Made by a program: the position numbers and the translations under genes
Assembly (NCBI GenBank): GCA_900752815.1
Contig: CAADWS010000010.1
Span: 1-5,269, forward strand
Length of the DNA stretch: 5,269 nucleotides
Direction of reading: 5' to 3'
From: Bacteroidaceae bacterium
GTDB taxonomy: Bacteria; Bacteroidota; Bacteroidia; Bacteroidales; Bacteroidaceae
The notes under the pieces: model-generated
What the model saw: only the letters and a program-made list of their open reading frames with translations
What the model was told of the DNA's origin: nothing
Databases searched by the model: none
Shown: positions 1-5,269 of the stretch, in pieces
Layout: every line of letters starts with the position of its first letter
How positions within the stretch are numbered: position 1 is the stretch's first letter

Positions 1-587
1 AGGGTATAATAGCGCAGGCTCAAATAGAGCAGATGCAGTTTCCGGCTGAATGCCGCGAGCTGGTCGTTCAAAGCCCACAGGGTTTTGCTCCGTTCCGCCC
101 CCGTGAGCATGTTTTCCATGCCGCCTTTGGCCACGGCATCGTTCAGCAGCGTGAACACGGAGACCAGTTCCGTCGCTGTCTCGATATAGAGGTTGTTCAT
201 GTTCATGCTGGCGACGATACCCTGCGGGTTGTTCCGTATCGCTTTGCCCAATTTTTCCAGTGTGAGGAAAATCCGTACACCGTCATTATAGAGGTGCGTG
301 CAGGCTTTCAGCGACGAGGCATAGCCGCTCGCCGTCTTGAGGTAGCTGTTGTACTGTTTCTCCCACTCGTGTATGCGATTGAACTCTGCTGCGATACTGT
401 TTTGCATCAAGGCGGTCTGCGTCTGTCCTTTGATTTGTTTGTCTATCTGGCCGTTAATCAATTCATTGCCCTCGGCCAACGCCGCCCATTCCAGCGGGTT
501 TGAGGCGGCAATCTGCGCCTTGGCCAGTTGCGGAAGCAGACCGGCAAGTATCAAGACCGCCCATATACTAATGATTCGTAATCTCAT
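1..587 (-). CDS. Exported helical protein, probable periplasmic component of the conjugative type IV secretion system (5' part only)
   Basis: The frame runs off the left edge of the window, so only the first 195 residues are seen. It starts at ATG 587, 4 bases after a purine-rich AAAGGGAA that decides the start. Residues 1-24 are a classical signal peptide: MRLR, a hydrophobic core (IISIWAVLILAGLL), then a cleavage site after AKA (22-24). The mature part is almost entirely predicted helix (NPLEWAALAEGNELINGQ at 30-47, IHEWEKQYNSYL at 72-83, LYLSLRYY at 187-194). An N-terminal signal followed by long helices and a conjugation neighbourhood is the pattern of VirB5/TrbJ-like proteins and of the TraI (DUF4141) proteins of CTnDOT-type elements, but I see no motif that settles the family; the assignment is inference. 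The gene overlaps the PH gene by 20 bp and is most likely in the same operon. Confidence 0.8.
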   Translation of the reverse strand, partial: MRLRIISIWAVLILAGLLPQLAKAQIAASNPLEWAALAEGNELINGQIDKQIKGQTQTALMQNSIAAEFNRIHEWEKQYNSYLKTASGYASSLKACTHLYNDGVRIFLTLEKLGKAIRNNPQGIVASMNMNNLYIETATELVSVFTLLNDAVAKGGMENMLTGAERSKTLWALNDQLAAFSRKLHLLYLSLRYYT

Positions 588-1065
588 AGATTCCCTTTTT
601 TCGTTTATTGATTTCCACACGTTCACGGATAATCGCCACGATGTCGTTTCCGCATCGGACGCCGATAAGGTCGAGCCTTGGCGTGTTCCGGTCCATCGAG
701 AGAATGCGAACCGTCTTTAACCCGCAAATCTGTTGCAGGAGGCTCTGGTGTTCTTGAAAGTCCACGATACGGTACAGTTCCATGTAGTCCACCCTGCGTA
801 TGAAAATGCCGTGTTCGCTGACAAGCTGTTCTTCGCAGACCCTGTAACGTATCCGACGCAGGTAGATGAAGCGATACAGCAACACGAGGAGCAGAAATAA
901 GGAAACGATTCTCGCCATACTGCTCAACGGCAGACCTTCCATGCCGCCGTACACCAGCCCCGCCATGCACACGAACATCAGCGGCAGTTCGTCGATGACG
1001 AATTGCCCGGTATGCGGCCGCAGAAGGATATTCCGCTCGTCTTGTATGGAATGCTGCATAGTCAT
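568..1065 (-). CDS. Membrane-anchored bacterial PH-domain (YdbT/DUF304-type) protein
   Basis: 165 residues. Two hydrophobic segments (about 22-42 and 51-69, the second ending in a basic RRIRYR run) precede a domain at about 73-150 with the bacterial PH/DUF304 pattern: YRVCEEQLVSEHGIF, then RVDYMELYRIVDFQEHQSLL, then ICGLKTVRILSMD and LDLIGV. Such proteins sit in the inner membrane with the PH-like domain probably in the cytoplasm; their ligands are poorly known. The start at 1065 overlaps the stop of the preceding gene in an ATGA, which suggests translational coupling; M3 at 1059 is an alternative. The end (TAG 570-568) overlaps the start of the next gene by 20 bp. Its place directly before a probable secretion-system component suggests a part in assembling or anchoring the conjugation machinery, which is inference. 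The basic tail NKRKKG comes just before the stop. Confidence 0.85.
   Translation of the reverse strand: MTMQHSIQDERNILLRPHTGQFVIDELPLMFVCMAGLVYGGMEGLPLSSMARIVSLFLLLVLLYRFIYLRRIRYRVCEEQLVSEHGIFIRRVDYMELYRIVDFQEHQSLLQQICGLKTVRILSMDRNTPRLDLIGVRCGNDIVAIIRERVEINKRKKGIYEITNH
591..600 (-). promoter_or_regulatory. Ribosome binding site of the exported protein gene
   Basis: AAAAAGGGAA lies 3 bases before ATG 587 and inside the last codons of the PH gene. It is the most Shine-Dalgarno-like site in the window and supports the chosen start, which also gives a complete signal peptide. Confidence 0.5.
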
Positions 1066-1137
1066 CGGCGAAAATGTGTTTGTCGTTCTTGTTCAGGTTC
1101 TTCCTCTCTGACCGACTCTTCACGGACCGATTCTTGC
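1048..1137 (-). repeat. Gene-junction repeat, copy 2 (end of degenerate Toprim gene plus PH gene start)
   Basis: Partner of 2478-2567. In the coding part (1061-1137 against 2491-2567) 61 of 77 positions match and all 16 differences are transitions. The region encodes the charged tail SVREE...EEPEQERQTHFRR and the ATGA overlap with the PH gene. Confidence 0.75.
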
Positions 1138-2450
1138 TGTTGCTCTGCCAGCAATTGTTCATTCCAGCCTGTATAGCGACAGTCCGGCATTTCACGGGAA
1201 ATGGCGACATCATGCTCCTTGTCGATACCGAGAAAATCCTGTAATTTCTCACGGAACTCACGGTAACACTTCCTCATGGTATCTATTTGGTCCTGCACAT
1301 CTTCCGGGGCACACAACCTGCTCGAACTCATTGATATGGCTTCTTCCCGTTCGGCATCGAATCGTATGCAGCTCTCTTGCAAGCCGCCTTTGGGCAACAG
1401 ATAAAATTCTCCTTCGTCCAGATCATTGCCGTCCGGTATGGAATCGAGATATGGTTTCCGCTCCGGTGTCTCCTCGATGGTGGAGCGTATCGTGCGGCAG
1501 ATTTCCTTTTGCAGGGTTTGGGCAAACTTCCACCCCTCCCGACCGGTGTCGAAACAGATATGCTGCCGGGCCGGGATCGTAAGCTCAAGCACGCCTCGCA
1601 TCTGTTTCTCGGTAGGTTCGCCGCCCGTTGAGACGAAGACCGCCTTTCGTAGCTCTTGGTTTTTCGCCTGATGAAGCTGGTAGTAGGCCATTGCCTCGCT
1701 GGCACTCTCGAACCAGTAGATATGCTTGGCTTCCGAAAGAGCTGTCCGGGCAGGACTGGCAATCCATACACCTTCCCCCGAATGGTTGCCCTCGGTCATG
1801 TCGTCGTAGCTGGAGTTACCGTCCGTGTAGGCGTGTCCTCGCTTCTCGAATCCTACGATCTTATCCGCATCTTCGGGTAACGTCATCGGAAAGGCGAGGC
1901 AAGTGCGCCTCTGACCGTCCTCGCTGTGTCGGGTCGCCAGACAGAAGTCCCGGTGAAAGGTTTGCTGCGTACAGAGGTCGATACCCCTTTTCTCGAAATA
2001 GGGTGCAAACTTCTCCTGCGTACCCCTGTCCTGCGGATCGAACTTCTGAATGTTGTAGTCCGCAATGTCGAACGGTCGGGTGTCCCGCTGGGGTTGTCCT
2101 GTGCGGGTTTCCTGTTCGGGAATAGGGTAATGCAGAAGGCGGTAGCATACGAGTTCCACCAGCCGATCCGGATTTATGCCCTCATGGTATTCTGCAAAAA
2201 GATGCGGGTGTTCCTTGATGAACGAAACGACGTTGTATTCCTTCTGCCGGGGTGGCTGGCAACAGCACTTCCCATGCTGTGTGATGACGAACTTGTCGCC
2301 CCGGATACGCTTTCCCTCACTGTCCGTGCGGATAAACGAAGAGAGACGCAAACCGAAGCGTCGGTTCTGGCGATAACCGGCATCGAGCAGTACATCCCGG
2401 ATGTCGAGCCTTTGCAAAAAATCGTCATGTGTCAGTTCTTTGTCATTCAT
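1062..2450 (-). CDS. Toprim-family paralogue with degenerate catalytic motif, copy 2
   Basis: 462 residues from the ATG at 2450. The first 310 residues align without gaps to the upstream Toprim protein, 191 of 310 identical by hand count, including the GDKF-TQ-GKCC segment, PFDIA, RGID, FHR-FC, IYWFESA and FVSTGG. The Toprim core is altered: motif 1 keeps Glu248 but has Glu252 in place of Asp, and motif 2 reads CFDTGREG (299-306), so the second acidic residue of DxD is Gly303. A single A-to-G change (GAT to GGT) would explain it. Metal-dependent catalysis is therefore doubtful. Residues 311-425 differ from copy 1; the last 35 residues match it again. The frame is open to an ATG at 2495 that overlaps the previous stop (ATGA), giving 477 residues, but those 15 extra residues have no counterpart in copy 1, whereas MNDKELT (2450) aligns with MREGDLT. 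A regulatory, structural or pseudo-enzyme partner role is possible; the frame is clean and not a pseudogene in appearance. Confidence 0.9.
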   Translation of the reverse strand: MNDKELTHDDFLQRLDIRDVLLDAGYRQNRRFGLRLSSFIRTDSEGKRIRGDKFVITQHGKCCCQPPRQKEYNVVSFIKEHPHLFAEYHEGINPDRLVELVCYRLLHYPIPEQETRTGQPQRDTRPFDIADYNIQKFDPQDRGTQEKFAPYFEKRGIDLCTQQTFHRDFCLATRHSEDGQRRTCLAFPMTLPEDADKIVGFEKRGHAYTDGNSSYDDMTEGNHSGEGVWIASPARTALSEAKHIYWFESASEAMAYYQLHQAKNQELRKAVFVSTGGEPTEKQMRGVLELTIPARQHICFDTGREGWKFAQTLQKEICRTIRSTIEETPERKPYLDSIPDGNDLDEGEFYLLPKGGLQESCIRFDAEREEAISMSSSRLCAPEDVQDQIDTMRKCYREFREKLQDFLGIDKEHDVAISREMPDCRYTGWNEQLLAEQQQESVREESVREEEPEQERQTHFRR

Positions 2451-2491
2451 TGTCTTCTCTTTTGTTGTTTCATGTGGGGTGTGCCGCATTG
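2451..2491 (-). promoter_or_regulatory. A-rich leader of the second Toprim gene
   Basis: The bases directly before ATG 2450 read AAACAACAAAAGAGAAGACA. A-rich leaders of this kind are typical in Bacteroidales and favour 2450 over the overlapping ATG at 2495. Further upstream in this stretch lies the vestigial ATGC-GCA of the junction repeat. I see no promoter motif. Confidence 0.4.
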
Positions 2492-2567
2492 TCATCGGTG
2501 GAAACGTGCTTGCCGTTCCTGTTCGGGTTCTTCTCTTCTGGCCGGCTCTTCGTGAACTGATTCTTGC
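2478..2567 (-). repeat. Gene-junction repeat, copy 1 (end of intact Toprim gene plus vestigial downstream gene start)
   Basis: This 90-bp segment covers the last 25 codons of the intact Toprim gene, its stop, and the next 13 bases. It pairs with 1048-1137: 70 of 90 positions match by hand. The match runs through the shared ATGAC overlap into ATGC-GCA, which in the other copy is the start of the PH gene. Here those bases precede the second Toprim gene and appear to be left over from the duplication. Confidence 0.75.
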
Positions 2568-3940
2568 AGCTTGGCTTTTGCCAAGAGCTGTTCGTTCCAG
2601 TCCTTATAGCCTTTGTCAGCGGGCTCGTACACGATAAGGTCGGTGCTGTCCTCGCCGGGAGCGGGAAGATTACGGATCGCATCCTCTATGGCCATGATAT
2701 TTTGTCTCATGCCCTCCAGCGTTTCCTCACTGGCCGAACCCTCGGCAAGAGCCATCTCGTACTCATCTTGGCACACCATGCTCATCTCCTGCAAATATCC
2801 GTCGCCGATTGTCCGATAGTCAAGCGTACCATCTTCCCGATAGATTTCTTTGGGACGTAAAAGCGTGCCGACTATCCTGTGAAAGTCGAAGGGTTCGAGT
2901 TTTACTTCGTAGTTTTGGTTCTCCTCGCCACTGATACGGACCAGCAGTTTGTCGTCTTTCGTCACGTTACTGGTGAATGTCTTGCCCGCATGGGTGAGCG
3001 CGAAGTTGATGGCGAAGATCTGCCCGGCACGGTCCCCGTCGAAGCAGAGATGGTGGTAAGCGTGTGGAGTGGCCTCTATCATGGCTTTGAACTGTTGCTG
3101 GCTCGGTGCTCCGCCAGTAGAGACGAACACTCCCTTTCTAAGTTCCTTGTCCCATTTCTGGTTAAGCTGGTAATAAGCCATTGCGTCGTAGGCACTCTCG
3201 AACCAATAGATACGCTTGGCTTCCGCAAGTGGGGTCTTGGCAGGGCTGGCAATCCACAGCCCCTCGCTCGAATTGCTGCCCTCGGCCTTGCCTTTGTAGC
3301 TGCCGCTTCCGTCCATTCTTGCACGTCCCCGTTCTTCGAAGCCCACGACCGTACCGTCGCCTTTGGGCAAGGTCAGCGGAAAAGCGAGATTGGTGTATGC
3401 CGCACCGTCCTCACGATGTTTCGTCGCCAGACAGAAGTGGCGGTGGAAGGCATATTGCGTGTAGAGGTCGATACCCCGGCTCTTGAAATAAGGATAGAAC
3501 TTCTTCTGTGTCTCCCGGTCCTGCGGGTTGAACTTGTGCAGGTCGTAGTTTGCGATGTCGAACGGGCGGATGTCCCGCTTGGGCTGTATAATCCGCGTTG
3601 TCCGGTCCTCGATAGGATGGTTCAGCAGCCGGTTGCACACGAGGTTCACCAGTCGGTCGGGGGACATGCCCACACGGTATTCCGTGAAGAACTGCGGGTG
3701 CTCCTTGATGAACGAGATGATGTTATAGACTTTCTGCTGCTGGGCTTGGAAGCAGCATTTTCCCTGTTGCGTCACGATGAACTTGTCGCCGCGGATACGC
3801 CGTCCCTCGCTGTCTATACGAACATACGAGGGATAGCGCAGGCCGTCGCGCCGGTTCAGGTGGTAGCCCGCGTCAATCAGCACGTCCTGAATGTTCAGCC
3901 TTTGCAGGAAGTCGTCGTAGGTAAGGTCTCCTTCTCTCAT
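2492..3940 (-). CDS. Toprim-domain protein with intact catalytic motifs (primase/topoisomerase-like fold), copy 1
   Basis: 482 residues. Toprim is the metal-binding fold of DnaG-type primases, topoisomerases and OLD nucleases. Motif 1 is IYWFESAYDAMAYYQL (244-259) with Glu248 and Asp252; FVSTGG (272-277) follows; motif 2 is CFDGDRAG (299-306) with the DxD pair Asp301/Asp303. All expected acidic residues are present. Residues 52-82 (GDKFIVTQQGKCC and then a YNIISFIKEH helix) recall the zinc-ribbon region of DnaG primases, but the full set of Cys/His ligands is missing. The C-terminal 35 residues are highly charged (EEPEQER). Proteins of this layout are common in Bacteroidales conjugative elements and are often annotated as DUF3991/Toprim proteins (from memory). 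Primase or nicking activity for transferred DNA is inferred. The start at 3940 follows a purine-rich AGAGGGAGATAA and aligns residue for residue with the paralogue downstream. The stop TGA overlaps an ATG (ATGA) at 2495-2492. Confidence 0.93.
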   Translation of the reverse strand: MREGDLTYDDFLQRLNIQDVLIDAGYHLNRRDGLRYPSYVRIDSEGRRIRGDKFIVTQQGKCCFQAQQQKVYNIISFIKEHPQFFTEYRVGMSPDRLVNLVCNRLLNHPIEDRTTRIIQPKRDIRPFDIANYDLHKFNPQDRETQKKFYPYFKSRGIDLYTQYAFHRHFCLATKHREDGAAYTNLAFPLTLPKGDGTVVGFEERGRARMDGSGSYKGKAEGSNSSEGLWIASPAKTPLAEAKRIYWFESAYDAMAYYQLNQKWDKELRKGVFVSTGGAPSQQQFKAMIEATPHAYHHLCFDGDRAGQIFAINFALTHAGKTFTSNVTKDDKLLVRISGEENQNYEVKLEPFDFHRIVGTLLRPKEIYREDGTLDYRTIGDGYLQEMSMVCQDEYEMALAEGSASEETLEGMRQNIMAIEDAIRNLPAPGEDSTDLIVYEPADKGYKDWNEQLLAKAKLQESVHEEPARREEPEQERQARFHR

Positions 3941-3948
3941 AGTTGTCT

Positions 3949-3960
3949 TTATCTCCCTCT
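3949..3960 (-). promoter_or_regulatory. Purine-rich translation start region of the intact Toprim gene
   Basis: AGAGGGAGATAA contains the stop codon of the upstream gene and ends 8 bases before the ATG at 3940. The GGGAG core is somewhat far (about 12 bases) from the start for a classical Shine-Dalgarno site; coupling to translation of the upstream gene is likely. Bacteroidales rely little on Shine-Dalgarno pairing, so its weight is modest. Confidence 0.4.
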
Positions 3961-5262
3961 TCTCATATCGTTAATATCCTGATTCATCTGTGCCTCGAAA
4001 TTGCGTATGGCCACGTCTCTCGGCGTATCGACACCGGGTTTGAAATACGGGTGTGGCGGGCCACCGAAACGCTCGCCGTAGAACTCCGGACCGTGATGAT
4101 GATGCCGCAAGCCGTGGACGACGCCCGCCGTGATGACCGTTCCCGCTGTGAGGGCGGCGAAAATTTTCACGCCGAGACTGCGCTGCGCTTCCGGCCGCAT
4201 CTTCATGTCCACCTCGCTGAATATCTTCGAAAAGATTTTCATGCGATGGTAGTCATCGACCGCAAGGAATTTATCGTAATCCTTCTGGCTGATCTCGTGA
4301 GTGATGACTTGCCCGTCGATGACGGCCGTCATCTTGTACTTGCCCTCTATGGGGGATGGATGTACGGCTATTTCGCCGACCTCGACCTCCCTGCCGTGCC
4401 GTTCTTCCCGATACCAGCCCTTGCGCTCGTCGAGCACGGAAATATCCCGTCCATCGACGGAAGCGGTTGCGCCATACGGCATCTCCTGCCGGAGCTGGTT
4501 TTCCAGAGGGGAGAGGATTTCCTGCTCCTGTTGCTGGCGTTGCGTCAGTTCCTCCTGCACTTCGGGGTGCAAGCCGAGGGCGATACGCCGCTCGCTGTCG
4601 AGATCCGCCATTGTTACCTTGTCGGCGAAATCCGCCCTGATTACCCCGTTCAGGACTTCCAGTCGTTTCTCGACAGGTTGTTCCTCGATGGAGTTGGAGG
4701 TCAGGACGGCCGTTTCTTCTTTCGTCAGGTCATAGACCATATCGGCGGCCACCTTTTCGGACTGTACGGTCAGGGTCCGTGCCTCCTTATCGACGATAAG
4801 ACCGTGGGAGGCAAGACACTCCTGCCATTTCTCGTTGGAAAAATAGACCGGAGAAGCAATCAACTCCTTGTAGGTACGGGCCGGTTCTGTACTGCGCGGA
4901 CGGCTGACTATCGGCGTGATGACCGTTTGCAAGTCCTGCAGGACATCGGTCTGTCGTGCGGACTGTATAGGCTGCCCGTCCTTGTACTTGTAATAAAATC
5001 CGTAGCCGCCCGATTGCAATTCGCCCGGCTTCATGCGCCCGTCCCACCGTTCAGGGACAATGGGTGGTCCCAGATAGAACAGCTGTCCGCCGACCCGCCG
5101 CAGATGGAAACCCCACTGGTGGCGTGGCGTCCAACCGAGGAACGGAGGCGGCATACCCAGCCGTCCCACACGTCCGTATTCGCCCATACCGATACGGTAG
5201 CCGTGCAATCCCATAGCGACACGGCCGTTGGCGTTACGGGTATGGACGAAGTTCTTGGGCAT
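3949..5262 (-). CDS. Conserved conjugative-element protein of unknown function, single membrane segment
   Basis: 437 residues. I do not recognise a named domain. Residues 1-90 are rich in Gly, Arg and aromatics. Residues 130-240 look like an ordinary soluble domain. Residues 235-260 are Gln/Glu-rich and probably helical. Residues 265-350 look like a compact beta-rich domain ending in a helix with KDYDKFLAVDDYHRMKIFSK, a motif style I associate, from memory, with uncharacterised proteins of Bacteroides conjugative elements. Residues 366-383 form a short Ala/Gly/Val/Ile membrane-like helix, followed by HHHH (387-390) and a Gly/Pro/His/aromatic stretch to about 409. The start is provisional: only 7 bases lie upstream, they contain no in-frame stop, and M17 (5214) and M26 (5187) are alternatives. 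The TAA stop lies 8 bp before the next start, so the gene is probably co-transcribed with the Toprim gene. A role in transfer is inferred from context only. Confidence 0.85.
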   Translation of the reverse strand: MPKNFVHTRNANGRVAMGLHGYRIGMGEYGRVGRLGMPPPFLGWTPRHQWGFHLRRVGGQLFYLGPPIVPERWDGRMKPGELQSGGYGFYYKYKDGQPIQSARQTDVLQDLQTVITPIVSRPRSTEPARTYKELIASPVYFSNEKWQECLASHGLIVDKEARTLTVQSEKVAADMVYDLTKEETAVLTSNSIEEQPVEKRLEVLNGVIRADFADKVTMADLDSERRIALGLHPEVQEELTQRQQQEQEILSPLENQLRQEMPYGATASVDGRDISVLDERKGWYREERHGREVEVGEIAVHPSPIEGKYKMTAVIDGQVITHEISQKDYDKFLAVDDYHRMKIFSKIFSEVDMKMRPEAQRSLGVKIFAALTAGTVITAGVVHGLRHHHHGPEFYGERFGGPPHPYFKPGVDTPRDVAIRNFEAQMNQDINDMRRGR

Positions 5263-5269
5263 ATAAAAG

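Noticed and set aside
33..503. A 156-codon open frame on the plus strand
   Set aside because: It is antisense to the exported-protein gene, whose signal peptide, ribosome binding site and helical pattern make the minus-strand reading convincing.
623..1261. A 212-codon minus-strand frame across the junction of the second Toprim gene and the PH gene
   Set aside because: It is out of frame with both and would need to replace the well-supported tail and the PH domain; its translation is Arg/Ser-rich and shows no domain.
2451..2495. Start of the second Toprim gene at the ATG at 2495
   Set aside because: The ATGA overlap is attractive, but the extra 15 residues are explained as a vestige of a PH-gene start, and the ATG at 2450 aligns exactly with the start of the paralogue. 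Kept as an alternative only.
1926..2555. A 209-codon plus-strand frame over the start of the second Toprim gene
   Set aside because: It is antisense to the region of 62% identity with the paralogue, which is clearly coding on the minus strand.
2879..3982. A 367-codon open frame on the plus strand
   Set aside because: It lies antisense to the intact Toprim gene. The minus-strand frame has clear Toprim motifs and a paralogue; the plus-strand translation shows no recognisable motif and is a by-product of codon bias.
1..5269. CRISPR array, tRNA, insertion sequence, attachment site or transcription terminator
   Set aside because: No regularly spaced short repeats, cloverleaf, transposase or recombinase frame, or hairpin with a T-run was seen; nearly every base belongs to the five minus-strand genes.

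Overview
The window is a tightly packed block of five genes, all on the minus strand, with almost no non-coding DNA (8 bp between the first and second genes, about 41 bp between the second and third, overlaps at the other two junctions). The make-up points to the transfer region of an integrative conjugative element or conjugative plasmid of a gut Bacteroidales (Bacteroides, Parabacteroides or Alistipes type): two Toprim-domain proteins of the type often found in such elements, a small membrane PH-domain protein, and an exported, alpha-helical protein that looks like a type IV secretion component. Base composition is roughly balanced, start sites sit behind A-rich or purine-rich leaders rather than strong Shine-Dalgarno sites, and no rRNA, tRNA, IS element, CRISPR array, terminator or clear promoter is visible. 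The species assignment is inference.

Reading in the direction of transcription (from high to low coordinates): (1) 5262-3949, a 437-residue protein of unknown function with a Gly/Arg/aromatic N-terminal part, one predicted membrane segment near residues 366-383 and a His/Gly/Pro-rich tail segment; (2) 3940-2492, a 482-residue Toprim protein with an intact metal-binding signature; (3) 2450-1062 (an alternative start at 2495 overlaps gene 2), a 462-residue paralogue of gene 2 whose Toprim DxD motif is broken; (4) 1065-568, a 165-residue two-helix membrane protein with a bacterial PH (YdbT/DUF304-type) domain; (5) 587 to the window edge, the first 195 residues of a signal-peptide-bearing, mostly helical protein, probably a periplasmic part of the conjugation apparatus.

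The most interesting signal is the tandem pair. By hand alignment the two Toprim proteins match without gaps over their first 310 residues (191 identical, about 62%), then become hardly alignable for over 100 residues, then match again over the last 35 or so residues. The matching continues past the stop codon into the first codons of the following gene, so a vestige of the PH-gene start appears to sit between the two copies. This fits an old tandem duplication of a Toprim gene together with its 3' junction, followed by divergence or replacement of the C-terminal half and loss of the catalytic acidic residue in the second copy. One plausible reading is an active enzyme plus a catalytically dead partner acting in DNA processing during conjugation, but that role is inference.
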